64,000 bases of DNA from Pseudaquabacterium pictum (GCF_005403045.1 NZ_BJCL01000005.1:248001-312000), one strand, 5' to 3'. Positions 16,736 through 24,787 are shown, counted from the first letter of the stretch. The notes: generated by a model not told the origin, from the sequence alone. Translations and numbers: made by a program.

Positions 16736-18165
16736 AGTACATCAGCACCCGCGGCGACCAGACCGAACGCCGCTTCTGCGAGATCCTGTTGGAAGGCCTG
16801 GCGCCCGATGGCGGCCTGTACCTGCCCACGCAGTACCCGAAGATCGACGACGCCACGCTGACCCGTTGGCGTGGCCTCTACGGCAATGGCCAGCCCGGTG
16901 GCTATGCCGACCTGGCCTTCGAGATCCTGTCGCTCTACATCGACGACATCCCCGCCGATGACCTGCGCACCCTGGTGCGCAAGACCTACACCAAGGCCGT
17001 CTACGGCACCGATGCCATCGTGCCGGTGCGCAAGCTGGTCGGCGACCTGCACATCGAAGCCCTGTCCAACGGCCCCACGCTGGCCTTCAAGGACATGGCG
17101 ATGCAGCTGCTGGGCAACCTGTTCGAGTACGAACTGGCCCGCCGCGGCGAGGCGCTGAACATCCTGGGTGCCACCAGCGGCGACACCGGCAGCGCAGCCG
17201 AGTACGCGATGCGCGGCAAGCGCGGCGTGCGTGTCTTCATGCTGAGCCCGCACGGCCGCATGAGCCCGTTCCAGCAGGCGCAGATGTTCAGCCTGCAGGA
17301 CGCCAACATCCACAACATCACCATCGCAGGCGTGTTCGACGACTGCCAGGACATCGTCAAGGCCGTCAGCAACGACCTGGCCTTCAAGCGCGCGCACAAG
17401 ATCGGCACCGTCAACTCGATCAACTGGGCGCGGCTGCTGGCCCAGGTGGTGTACTACTTCGCCGGCTACTTCCAGGTGACCACGGCCAACAGCCAGAAGG
17501 TCAGCTTTGCGGTGCCCTCGGGCAACTTCGGCAATGTCTGCGCCGGCCATGTGGCGCGCATGATGGGCCTGCCCATCCACCAGCTGGTGGTGGCCACCAA
17601 CGAGAACGACGTGCTCGACGAGTTCTTCCGCACCGGCCGCTACCGGGTGCGCGCCAGCGCCGAGACGCACGAGACCAGCAGCCCCAGCATGGACATCAGC
17701 AAGGCCAGCAACTTCGAGCGCTTCGCGTTCGACCTGCTGGGCCGCGATGGCACCCGGGTGGCGCGGCTGTTCGGCCCGGCGATTGCGCAGGATGGCGGCT
17801 TCCAGCTGAATGCCGACGACACCGCCCGCATCGCGACATTCGGTTTCGTCTCCGGCCGCAGCACCCATGCCGACCGCCTGGCCACCATCCGCCAGTGCTG
17901 GGCCGAGCACCAGGACATGGTCGACACCCACACTGCCGACGGCCTGAAGGTGGCGCGCGAGCACCTGCAGCCCGGCGTGCCGATGCTGGTGCTGGAAACC
18001 GCGCTGCCGGCCAAGTTCGCCGCCACCATCGAAGAGGCGCTGGGCCGTCCGCCGCTGCGCCCGGCCGGGCTGGAGGGCATCGAGGCCCTGCCCAAGCGCT
18101 TCACCACGCTGCCGGTGGATGCGACGCGGGTGAAGGCCTACATCGAGCAGCACGTCGCCGGCTGA
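16732..18165 (+). CDS. thrC: Threonine synthase
   Basis: A 477-residue PLP enzyme that converts O-phosphohomoserine to threonine. N-terminal KYISTRGD, the PLP lysine in PTLAFKDMAMQ (Lys120), GATSGDTGSAAEYAMRGKRGV and the phosphate-binding VPSGNFGNVCAGHVA are all present. Length fits the long bacterial/fungal type (about 470-510). It starts with GTG inside the hom stop. mobB follows after 5 bp, linking threonine synthesis to molybdenum cofactor genes only by transcription. Confidence 0.97.
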   Translation: MKYISTRGDQTERRFCEILLEGLAPDGGLYLPTQYPKIDDATLTRWRGLYGNGQPGGYADLAFEILSLYIDDIPADDLRTLVRKTYTKAVYGTDAIVPVRKLVGDLHIEALSNGPTLAFKDMAMQLLGNLFEYELARRGEALNILGATSGDTGSAAEYAMRGKRGVRVFMLSPHGRMSPFQQAQMFSLQDANIHNITIAGVFDDCQDIVKAVSNDLAFKRAHKIGTVNSINWARLLAQVVYYFAGYFQVTTANSQKVSFAVPSGNFGNVCAGHVARMMGLPIHQLVVATNENDVLDEFFRTGRYRVRASAETHETSSPSMDISKASNFERFAFDLLGRDGTRVARLFGPAIAQDGGFQLNADDTARIATFGFVSGRSTHADRLATIRQCWAEHQDMVDTHTADGLKVAREHLQPGVPMLVLETALPAKFAATIEEALGRPPLRPAGLEGIEALPKRFTTLPVDATRVKAYIEQHVAG

Positions 18166-18170
18166 CTGCC

Positions 18171-18698
18171 ATGCATGTCGTCGGCTTCTGCGGCCCGTCG
18201 GGTGTGGGCAAGACCACGCTGATCGAGGGCGTCATCGGCGGCCTGAAGGCGCGCGGGCTGCGGGTGTCGGTGGTCAAGCATGCCCACCAGCATTTCGACA
18301 TCGACCGCCCGGGCAAGGACAGCCACCGCCACCGCAGCGCCGGCGCCACCGAGGTGCTGGTGGCCTCGTCGCAGCGGCTGGCGCTGCTGCGGGAGTTCGA
18401 CACCGAAGGCCTGCCCACGGTGCACCAGCTGATCGCCGAGCTGTCGCCGGCCGACTGGGTGCTGATCGAAGGCTGGAAGCATGCCGACCTGCCGAAGATC
18501 GAGGTCTGGCGCGCCGCGCTGGGGCAGCCACCGCTGTATCCGGACGACCCGTTCGTGACCGCCGTGGCCACCGACGACCCTGCCGCACTGCCGGTGTCCA
18601 CCGCCCGTCCGGTGCTGGACATGGCCACGCCGGCGGCGCTGGTGTCGCTGCTGCTCGACACTGCCCCCCGTTACCACTACGCGCCGCCCGGCGCCTGA
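18171..18698 (+). CDS. mobB: Molybdopterin-guanine dinucleotide biosynthesis adaptor MobB
   Basis: A 175-residue P-loop protein that assists MobA in adding GMP to the molybdenum cofactor. Walker A GPSGVGKTTL lies at residues 8-17, followed by VSVVKHAHQHFDIDRPGKDSHRHR, the usual MobB histidine/Asp segment, and VLIEGWKHADLPKIEVWR. The ATG at 18171 gives the conserved MHVVGFCG start. It is 9 bp upstream of moeA. No mobA is seen in the window. Confidence 0.94.
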   Translation: MHVVGFCGPSGVGKTTLIEGVIGGLKARGLRVSVVKHAHQHFDIDRPGKDSHRHRSAGATEVLVASSQRLALLREFDTEGLPTVHQLIAELSPADWVLIEGWKHADLPKIEVWRAALGQPPLYPDDPFVTAVATDDPAALPVSTARPVLDMATPAALVSLLLDTAPRYHYAPPGA

Positions 18699-18707
18699 CC
18701 GATCGCC

Positions 18708-19964
18708 ATGGCCGACCCGCAACGCCCCACCCTGCTGAGCCTGGACGAGGTGCTGCAGCGCCTGCTGGCCGTTGCCCACGACCGGGTGCTGCCCGAGGTG
18801 GAGAAGGTCGACACCTTCGACACCCTGGGCCGCGTGCTGGCCCGCGGTGTGGTGTCGGCGCTGGACGTGCCGCCGGCCGACAACACCTCGATGGACGGCT
18901 ATGCGATGCGTGCGGCCGATGTGCCGGCCGCCGGCACGGTGCTGCCGGTCAGCCAGCGCATCCCCGCGGGCGTGGTGGGCCAGGCGCTGCAGCCGGGCAC
19001 AGCGGTGCGCATTTTCACTGGCGCCCAGGTGCCGGCCGGCGCCGATGCGGTGGTGATGCAGGAGCAGTGCAGCGCCGTGCCGGGCGATGGCCTGGGCAGC
19101 GTGCGCATCGATGCCGTGCCCCAGCCCGGCCAGTGGGTGCGCCGCCGCGGCGAGGATGTGCTGCTGGGCGCCGAGGTGCTGGCGCCCGGCACCCGCATCA
19201 CGCCGCAGGCCATGGGCCTGGCCGCCAGCGTGGGTGCGTCGCGCCTCACCGTGCGGCGCAAGCCCCGGGTGGCGCTGTTCTCCACCGGCGACGAACTGGT
19301 GATGCCGGGTGAATCGCTGAAGCCTGGCGCCATCTACAACAGCAACCGCTTCACCCTGCGTGGCCTGCTGCTGGCTGCCGGCTGCGAGGTGACCGATCTC
19401 GGCATCGTGCCCGACCGGCTGGATGCCACGCGCGACGCGCTGCGCACGGCAGCCGCCGGCAACGACCTGATCCTGACCAGCGGCGGCGTGTCGGTGGGCG
19501 AGGAAGACCACATCAAGCCGGCGGTGAAGGCCGAGGGCTGGCTGGAAGCCTGGCAGGTGGCGATGAAGCCCGGCAAGCCGCTGGCCTTCGGCGCCGTGCG
19601 GCGCGATGGTGGCGACAGCGAGGCGCTGTTCATGGGCCTGCCGGGCAACCCGGTCAGCAGCTTCGTCACCTTCCTGCTGGCGGTGGCACCGGTGCTGCGC
19701 GCGCTGCAAGGCATGCCCACCGCCATGCCGGCCAGCCTGCCGGTGCGGGCCGATTTCGACTGGCCCAAGCCCGACAAGCGGCGCGAGTTCCTGCGCGCAC
19801 GCTTCAACGCCCAAGGCGGTGTGGACCTCTTCCCCAACCAGAGCTCGGGCGTGCTGACCTCGGCGGTGTGGGCCGATGGCCTGATCGACCTGCCGTCGGG
19901 CCAGGTGGTGCAGCGTGGCGACACGGTCCGCCTGCTGCCGCTGTCGGCGTTGATCGGGGCCTGA
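18708..19964 (+). CDS. moeA: Molybdopterin molybdenumtransferase MoeA (copy 2)
   Basis: A 418-residue second MoeA. It shows TLGRVLARGV, SMDGYAMRAAD, VRIFTGAQVPAGADAV, STGDELVMPGESLKPGAIYNS, SGGVSVGEEDHIKPAV and LPGNPVSSF in the standard order, with the acidic catalytic residues intact. It differs clearly from the copy at 1617-2903 (for example GEEDHIK against GEADHTK), so the two are old paralogues rather than a recent duplication. moaD follows after 5 bp. This copy sits in the order conserved in Burkholderiales (thrC-moeA-moaD-moaE). Confidence 0.95.
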   Translation: MADPQRPTLLSLDEVLQRLLAVAHDRVLPEVEKVDTFDTLGRVLARGVVSALDVPPADNTSMDGYAMRAADVPAAGTVLPVSQRIPAGVVGQALQPGTAVRIFTGAQVPAGADAVVMQEQCSAVPGDGLGSVRIDAVPQPGQWVRRRGEDVLLGAEVLAPGTRITPQAMGLAASVGASRLTVRRKPRVALFSTGDELVMPGESLKPGAIYNSNRFTLRGLLLAAGCEVTDLGIVPDRLDATRDALRTAAAGNDLILTSGGVSVGEEDHIKPAVKAEGWLEAWQVAMKPGKPLAFGAVRRDGGDSEALFMGLPGNPVSSFVTFLLAVAPVLRALQGMPTAMPASLPVRADFDWPKPDKRREFLRARFNAQGGVDLFPNQSSGVLTSAVWADGLIDLPSGQVVQRGDTVRLLPLSALIGA

Positions 19965-19969
19965 CGACC

Positions 19970-20230
19970 ATGGTCGAACACACTGTCACCGTGCGCTACT
20001 TCGCCTCGCTGCGCGAGGCCTTGGGCGGGTCGGAAACCGTCAGCATCGCCGCCGGCAGCACGCTCGGCCAGTTGCGCGATGCGCTGATCGCCCGCGGTGG
20101 CGCCCATGCCGAGGCCCTGGCCCGCGGCCGCGCCCTGCGCTGCGCGCTGAACCAGGTGATGGCCGACGAGGCCACCCCGGTGCCGGCGGGCGCCGAGGTG
20201 GCGTTCTTCCCGCCGGTCACCGGTGGCTGA
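19970..20230 (+). CDS. moaD: Molybdopterin synthase small subunit MoaD
   Basis: An 86-residue ubiquitin-fold sulfur carrier. The C-terminal Gly-Gly (FFPPVTGG) is activated by MoeB and thiocarboxylated, then delivers sulfur to the cyclic precursor in the MoaD-MoaE complex. The start VRYFASLREALG is typical. Its partner moaE lies more than 1.2 kb downstream, separated by a minus-strand DapA-family gene, whereas the two are normally adjacent. A 72-bp direct repeat begins at its stop codon. Confidence 0.94.
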   Translation: MVEHTVTVRYFASLREALGGSETVSIAAGSTLGQLRDALIARGGAHAEALARGRALRCALNQVMADEATPVPAGAEVAFFPPVTGG

Positions 20231-20370
20231 GCCCGGACACAGCCAGCCCTGAGGACTGGCTGTGCCTGGCGAAGCGGCCGAGCTCTGCGAGGCCGTGGGA
20301 GAGCCCGGACACAGCCAGCCCTGAGGACTGGCTGTGCCTGGCGAAGCGGCCGAGCTCAGCGAGGCCGTGG
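20229..20370. repeat. 72-bp direct repeat, two copies, each with a hairpin
   Basis: Copy 1 at 20229-20300 and copy 2 from 20301 to 20370 are nearly identical (the main change is agctctgcga against agctcagcga). Each contains CACAGCCAG, a 9-nt loop and CTGGCTGTG, and then a weaker CGGCC...GGCCG pair. The repeat fills the whole gap between the convergent moaD and dapA genes. It could act as a doubled bidirectional terminator or be a REP-like dispersed element; no T-run follows the stems. Confidence 0.8.
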
Positions 20371-20374
20371 ACGA

Positions 20375-21238
20375 TCACAGCTTGGCGGACCCCAGCAGCG
20401 CATCCACGCTGGCGGCAGCCGCCGGCAGCATGGGCGGGCGCAGCCCGTCGGCCATCCAGCCCTGGCGCGCCAGCGCGCCCTTGATCACTGCCGGGTTGGG
20501 CTCGGCAAAGGCCGCCTGGGTGATCGGCGCCAGCCGGCGCCACAGTGCGCGCGCCTCGGCCAGGCTGCCGTCGCCGCGCAGCAGGGCGGCCAGGCGCACG
20601 AAGGCGCCGGTGGCCAGATGGGCGCTGGCGGTGATGCCGCCGGCCGCACCGCGGGCCAGTTGGTCGAACAGTTCGTCATCGTTGCCACCCAGCAGGGCCA
20701 GTCGGCCATCGGCCAGCACCGCCTCGGCGGCGGCGCGGTCGCCGCTGCAATCCTTCACCGCGCGGATCAGCGGGTGCTCGGCCAGCGCCAGCAGCGTGCC
20801 CATCTGGATGCGCACGCCCGTGCGCGCCGGGATGTCGTAGGCCACCAGCGGCAGCGGCGTGGCGCTGGCCACGGTGTGGAAGTGCTGCACGATGCCAGCC
20901 TGCGACGGCTTCACGTAGGGCGGTGGCGCCAGCAGCCAGCCGGCCGGGCGGTGCCGTTCGGCCAGCGCCTGGGCCCGGCGGGCGATGGCCTGGGCATCGA
21001 CGCCGGCCAGGCCCATCAGCACCGGCTTGCCGCCGGCGGCGTCCAGCGTGGTGGCCAGCACGCTGGCCTGCTCGGCCTCGGTCAGCGTCGCGGCCTCGCC
21101 GGTGCTGCCGCAGGCCACGAAGCCGGCCACGCCCTGCGCCGCCAGGTGCTGCACCAGCCGCCGCAGCGCCGGCCCGTCGACCGCGCCATCCCGAAAGGGC
21201 GTCACCAGCGGCACCCAGATTCCGTTGAACTCCACCAT
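20375..21238 (-). CDS. dapA: DapA-family aldolase (4-hydroxy-tetrahydrodipicolinate synthase)
   Basis: A 287-residue class I aldolase of the DHDPS/NAL superfamily. DapA condenses pyruvate with aspartate semialdehyde in lysine synthesis. Residues in place are GSTGEA (43-48), Tyr108 in PPPYVKPSQ, Tyr134 in AYDIPARTG, Arg139 and the Schiff-base Lys162 in AVKDCSGD. The proton-relay pair Thr-Thr is here Ser-Thr, and length fits DapA (about 292), but related aldolases with other substrates share these residues. It is convergent to moaD and divergent from moaE, and interrupts the usual moaD-moaE pair. Start ATG 21238 is preceded by GGAG. Confidence 0.75.
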   Translation of the reverse strand: MVEFNGIWVPLVTPFRDGAVDGPALRRLVQHLAAQGVAGFVACGSTGEAATLTEAEQASVLATTLDAAGGKPVLMGLAGVDAQAIARRAQALAERHRPAGWLLAPPPYVKPSQAGIVQHFHTVASATPLPLVAYDIPARTGVRIQMGTLLALAEHPLIRAVKDCSGDRAAAEAVLADGRLALLGGNDDELFDQLARGAAGGITASAHLATGAFVRLAALLRGDGSLAEARALWRRLAPITQAAFAEPNPAVIKGALARQGWMADGLRPPMLPAAAASVDALLGSAKL

Positions 21239-21517
21239 CACCCACTCTCCAGCACACGACCGTGTCGAGGAACCGGCGTGGCGTGCGGGGCTGCAGGGGG
21301 TTGGGGGTGCCCGGTGGCGCGGAGAGCGCCTGGGGCGGGCCGGTGGCCGCCTGTTCCGTCGCTCGCCTGGCGCCGGAACAGCTGCCCCGGTCAGACGAGC
21401 AACTGCTTTTTCGATTTGCGCGCACACACCGCCGCGGCCCGCACGGCGTGCGTGGGCGGCAGGGAGGTGGTGTGCAACGGCATGGCGCGCGATTCTAGCG
21501 ATGCGAGAATTCCAGCC
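21239..21517. other. Divergent intergenic region dapA/moaE with an inverted repeat
   Basis: This 279-bp stretch has no credible gene. It holds CTGTTCCG (21351-21358) and CGGAACAG (21374-21381), a perfect 8-bp inverted repeat with a 15-nt spacer, and a short AT-rich patch near 21405-21417. No clear -35/-10 pair was found. Confidence 0.4.
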
Positions 21518-22006
21518 ATGGCCTCCACCCCGCGCGTGCGCATCCAGACCGACGATTTCGACCTGTCCGCCGAGGTGGCGGCGCTGCGTGCCGGTGATGG
21601 CGGCGTGGGCGCGGTCACGGCCTTTGTCGGCACGGTGCGCGACCGCACCGCCGGCCAGCCCGGCGCCATCAGCGCGATGGAGCTGGAGCACTACCCCGGC
21701 ATGACCGAGCGCGCCATCGAGGCCATGATCGACGAGGCGCACCGCCGCTTCGACCTGCGTGCAGCATGCGTGGTGCACCGCGTGGGCCTGCTGCAGCCGC
21801 TGGACCAGATCGTGCTGGTGGCCGTCAGTTCGGCCCACCGCGGGCAGGCCTTCCAGGGCTGCGAGTTCCTGATGGACTACCTGAAGACCCAGGCGCCGTT
21901 CTGGAAGAAGGAGACCACGCCCGACGGCGCGCGCTGGGTCGATGCCCGGGTGGTGGATGACGCAGCAGCCGCCCGCTGGGGCCTGGCATCGGCCAACGCG
22001 TCTTAG
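21518..22006 (+). CDS. moaE: Molybdopterin synthase catalytic subunit MoaE
   Basis: A 162-residue large subunit of molybdopterin synthase, which with thiocarboxylated MoaD converts cyclic pyranopterin monophosphate to molybdopterin. Family motifs are GAVTAFVGTVRD, MELEHYPGMTE, HRVGLLQPLDQIVLVAVSSAHR and the catalytic-lysine region YLKTQAPFWKKE. The ATG at 21518 gives a normal N-terminus. crcB starts 9 bp downstream. It has become separated from moaD by the dapA-like gene. Confidence 0.96.
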   Translation: MASTPRVRIQTDDFDLSAEVAALRAGDGGVGAVTAFVGTVRDRTAGQPGAISAMELEHYPGMTERAIEAMIDEAHRRFDLRAACVVHRVGLLQPLDQIVLVAVSSAHRGQAFQGCEFLMDYLKTQAPFWKKETTPDGARWVDARVVDDAAAARWGLASANAS

Positions 22007-22014
22007 GCTGCCTG

Positions 22015-22413
22015 ATGAGCGGCCTGGCCAGCAGCATCACTGCCGCCCAGGCCGGCGCCGTGGCGCTGGGTGCGGCGGTCGGGGCCCTCCTTCGCTGGTG
22101 GGCTGGGCTGGCCTTCAACCATCTATGGGCTGGCTTTCCGCTGGGCACGTTGCTGGTCAATGCCGTGGGCGGCTTGCTGATCGGTGTGGCCATGGTGTGG
22201 TTCGCCCGCTCGCCGCATGAACTGCTGCGGCTGCTGCTGGTGACCGGCCTGCTCGGCGGCTTCACCACCTTCTCCTCGTTCTCCGCTGAATCCCTGGGCC
22301 TGCTGCAGCGGGGCGACTTCGGCCTGGCGCTGTTGCACAGCGCGGCGCATCTGCTGGGTGCTTTGGCGTGCTGCGCAGTGGGCGTTGCACTGGCTCGCTG
22401 GCTCCTGCATTGA
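22015..22413 (+). CDS. crcB: Fluoride ion channel CrcB/Fluc
   Basis: A 132-residue four-helix inner-membrane protein that forms a dimeric fluoride channel and lowers cytoplasmic fluoride. Diagnostic pieces are GAAVGALLRWW, FPLGTLLVNAVGGLLIG and GLLGGFTTFSSFSAES, with the Phe/Thr/Ser residues of the pore. It follows moaE by 9 bp, leaving no room for a fluoride riboswitch directly upstream, so it is probably read from the moaE promoter. Confidence 0.95.
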   Translation: MSGLASSITAAQAGAVALGAAVGALLRWWAGLAFNHLWAGFPLGTLLVNAVGGLLIGVAMVWFARSPHELLRLLLVTGLLGGFTTFSSFSAESLGLLQRGDFGLALLHSAAHLLGALACCAVGVALARWLLH

Positions 22414-22470
22414 GTTGGCAGCTTCGGACTCATAGCGGAAGTTGCCGACTTGCCACCCTCGGCGCGAAGC

Positions 22471-22562
22471 CGAGGCCGTCGGGTACCTGGCCGACTCCGT
22501 GTCATTCCGGGCCTGCGGCCCTCCCTTCTTTACCTACGTCGGCCAGGCACCCAACGCCCTCG
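22471..22562. repeat. 92-bp imperfect palindrome between crcB and marR
   Basis: Arms of 25 nt at 22471-22495 and 22538-22562 match at 22 of 25 positions when one is reverse-complemented, and a small GGGCC-TGC-GGCCC hairpin lies in the 42-bp spacer. Two of the three mismatches would be G-U pairs in RNA copied from the minus strand, so the structure would be best as the 3' tail of the marR transcript. The rest of the 258-bp gap (22414-22671) shows no gene. Confidence 0.65.
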
Positions 22563-22671
22563 TCCAGCCACCGTCTCCGCGTGCGGCGAAGGTCCCAGTG
22601 GTGCCTGAGCGCAGGGCCTCCCGGCCCGGCGCGATCGCTCAAACACAGCGACCGCAACGCCCCAAGCCGCC

Positions 22672-23139
22672 TTATCGCCCAGCACGCTCCTCTGGCCGCG
22701 GCCCGTCTTGTTCGTCGAAATGCTGGACCAGCGCATGCAGCGCCTCGCGCATGCGTTCCAGTTCCGAAGCACCCAGGGCCTGCAGGCGCTGCGCCTCATG
22801 GGCGCGGGCGGCGGTCAGCAGGGGGGCGACATGTTGCTGGCCGGCGGTGGTCAGCGCCACGCGCACGCGGCGTGTGTCGGTGGCGTCGGCGCGGCGTTCC
22901 ACCCAGGCTTGCGCCACCAGCCGGTCCAGCGTCTTGGTGACCGTGGGCTGCTGCGCCAGCACCTCCAGTGCCAGCTGGCCCACCGTCAGCGGCGGGCTGT
23001 CGGACAAGGTGGCGAGCACCCGCCACTCCAGCGAGTTCAGCCCCGCGGCCCGCAGCCGCGGCTCGAAGCCGCGCCACAGCGCATGGCTGGCACGCGCCAG
23101 CAGATACGGCAGGTGCTGGTGGACAAAACGCTCGGTCAT
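22672..23139 (-). CDS. MarR-family transcriptional regulator
   Basis: A 155-residue winged-helix repressor of the MarR type. The DNA-binding part is LNSLEWRVLATLSDSPPLTVGQLALEVLAQQPTVTKTLDRLV with the wing RRADATDTRRVRVALTTAG. Such proteins bind palindromes as dimers and release them on binding an aromatic ligand. It is transcribed away from the flavin-reductase operon, and an AT-rich palindrome lies between them (23188-23199), so it very probably represses that operon. MarR-type NicR and PicR regulate pyridine-carboxylate pathways in other bacteria, which fits the NicX-like gene here. Confidence 0.9.
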   Translation of the reverse strand: MTERFVHQHLPYLLARASHALWRGFEPRLRAAGLNSLEWRVLATLSDSPPLTVGQLALEVLAQQPTVTKTLDRLVAQAWVERRADATDTRRVRVALTTAGQQHVAPLLTAARAHEAQRLQALGASELERMREALHALVQHFDEQDGPRPEERAGR

Positions 23140-23187
23140 GATCGTGGTCTGTCGGCGCCCGGGTGAAATCCCGCTTGCCTTGGTTCA

Positions 23188-23199
23188 ATGAATTTTCAT
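23188..23199. promoter_or_regulatory. Candidate MarR operator
   Basis: ATGAA-TT-TTCAT is a 5-bp-arm palindrome in the only AT-rich patch of the 74-bp divergent region between the marR gene and the flavin-reductase operon. It lies 14-25 bp upstream of the operon start codon, a position where binding would block transcription or initiation. Confidence 0.45.
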
Positions 23200-23213
23200 A
23201 CATTTGCCGCACG

Positions 23214-23753
23214 ATGCAGCCACCGGACATTCCCGCAACCGCCTTGGCCGACCCGGTGCCTGCCGCGTTGCCCGTGCCCACGCCACCGCTGCTGCGCGCC
23301 GCGCTGGGCCGGTTTGCCACCGGCGTCACCATCATCACCTGCGCCGGCCCGGGCGGCGCGCCGGTGGGGCTGACAGCCAATTCCTTCAGTGCGCTGTCGC
23401 TGGACCCGCCGCTGGTGCTGTGGAGCCTGCGCCAGGCCAGCGGCAGCCTGGCGGCGTTTGATGCGTCGCCGCACTTCGCCGTCAACGTGCTGGCCGAAAG
23501 CCAGGTCGATCTGTCGCGGCGCTTCGCCTCGTCCCAGGCCGACAAGTTCGCCGAAGGCGCCTGGGGCGCCGGCCTGGGTGGCGCGCCGGTGCTGGCCGGC
23601 TGTGCCGCCGTCTTCGAGTGTGAGGTCGCCAGCCGCCAGGTGGCGGGCGACCATGTGCTGTTCATCGGCCGCGTGCTGCGGCTGGCCGATCTGTCGGTGG
23701 CGCCGCTGCTGTTCCAGGGCGGCCACTACCGGATGCTGGGAGAAGTCCTGTGA
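23214..23753 (+). CDS. NAD(P)H:flavin oxidoreductase (two-component monooxygenase reductase)
   Basis: A 179-residue protein of the flavin-reductase-like (HpaC/NtaB) family, which supplies reduced FMN or FAD to a partner oxygenase. The family start LRAALGRFATGVTIITC is followed by GLTANSFSALSLDPPLVLWSL, FAVNVLAESQ and the C-terminal GGHYRML. ATG 23214 was chosen; upstream in-frame codons lie over the operator region. It is first in the operon and overlaps the next gene by 4 bp. The likely partner is the acyl-CoA-dehydrogenase-like protein encoded at 25624-26937. Confidence 0.88.
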   Translation: MQPPDIPATALADPVPAALPVPTPPLLRAALGRFATGVTIITCAGPGGAPVGLTANSFSALSLDPPLVLWSLRQASGSLAAFDASPHFAVNVLAESQVDLSRRFASSQADKFAEGAWGAGLGGAPVLAGCAAVFECEVASRQVAGDHVLFIGRVLRLADLSVAPLLFQGGHYRMLGEVL

Positions 23754-24787
23754 GCCTGTCTGAGCGCATTGAAGCCAAGTGGATCGACAGCTTCGTCGAG
23801 GCATTCCGCCTGTGCGGCGTGAAGCCCGGCGATGCCTGCGCGGTGCTGTCGGAAACCCAGTCGCGCCAGAGCCTGGTGCAGCTGAGTGAACTGGCGCTGG
23901 CCCGCCTGGGCGCGCGCTGGTTCCATGTGGTGCTGCCCACGCCGAAGCAGACCGCGCCGGTGCCGGTGCGCAGCACCGGCGCGTCCGATGCCATCGGCCG
24001 GCTGGAGCCGGTGGTGGCCGCGCTGGCCGGCAGCGTGTTCATCGCCGACTGCACCGTCGAAGGTCTGCAGCATGCGGTGGAACTGCCGCAGATCCTGAAG
24101 GGGGGCGCCCGGGTGCTGGTGGTCAGCAACGAGCACCCCGAGATCCTGGAGCGCACCGCCCCGCATGCCGAGGACGAAGCCCCGGTGCGCGATGCCATGC
24201 GCCTGCTGAAGGGCGCACGGGTGATGCAGGTCACCAGCGCCGCGGGCACCGATCTCACCATCTCGCTCACCGGCGCGCGGGTCGGCGGTGTGTGGGGCTT
24301 CTCGGCCAAGCCCGGCTCGCTCACCCACTGGCCGGCCGGCCTGGTGCTGGCCTTTCCCGCGGCCGGTTCGGTCAACGGCACGCTGGTGCTGGCGCCGGGC
24401 GATGTGAACCTGACCTTCAAGCGCTACCTGGCCGACCCGGTGACGCTGCGCATCCAGAACGACTTCGTCACCGCCATCGAAGGCAGCAGCGTCGATGCCG
24501 AGCTGATGCGCGGCTACCTGGCCGCCTGGGGCGACCGCGAGGCCTATGCCGTCAGCCATGTGGGATGGGGGCTGAACCGCCGCGCCCGCTGGGACGCGAT
24601 GACCTTCTACGACAAGGCCGATTTCAACGGCACCGAACTGCGCGCCTTCGCCGGCAGCTTCCTGTACTCCACCGGCGCCAACGAGGTGGCCGGCCGACAC
24701 ACGCTGGGCCACTTCGATCTGCCGATGCGCGGTTGCACCATCACCGTCGATGGCGTGGCCGTGGTCAGCAACGGAGCGCTGGCGTGA
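23750..24787 (+). CDS. NicX-like 2,5-dihydroxypyridine 5,6-dioxygenase (M29-like fold)
   Basis: A 345-residue protein of the group that joins M29 aminopeptidases and the Fe(II) ring-cleaving dioxygenase NicX/PicD of nicotinate and picolinate degradation. His270 in AVSHVGWGLN and the His321-x-Asp323 pair in GHFDLPMRGC occur with the spacing I recall for the NicX iron ligands. M29 peptidase-type metal motifs were not recognised. NicX opens 2,5-dihydroxypyridine to N-formylmaleamate. The genes on either side (reductase, alpha/beta hydrolase, MarR) support a ring-cleavage role, but the exact substrate is unknown. It overlaps both neighbours by 4 bp. Confidence 0.75.
   Translation: MSLSERIEAKWIDSFVEAFRLCGVKPGDACAVLSETQSRQSLVQLSELALARLGARWFHVVLPTPKQTAPVPVRSTGASDAIGRLEPVVAALAGSVFIADCTVEGLQHAVELPQILKGGARVLVVSNEHPEILERTAPHAEDEAPVRDAMRLLKGARVMQVTSAAGTDLTISLTGARVGGVWGFSAKPGSLTHWPAGLVLAFPAAGSVNGTLVLAPGDVNLTFKRYLADPVTLRIQNDFVTAIEGSSVDAELMRGYLAAWGDREAYAVSHVGWGLNRRARWDAMTFYDKADFNGTELRAFAGSFLYSTGANEVAGRHTLGHFDLPMRGCTITVDGVAVVSNGALA

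Noticed and set aside
22007-22014. Fluoride riboswitch before crcB
   Set aside because: Only 8 bp separate moaE and crcB, so there is no leader to hold one.
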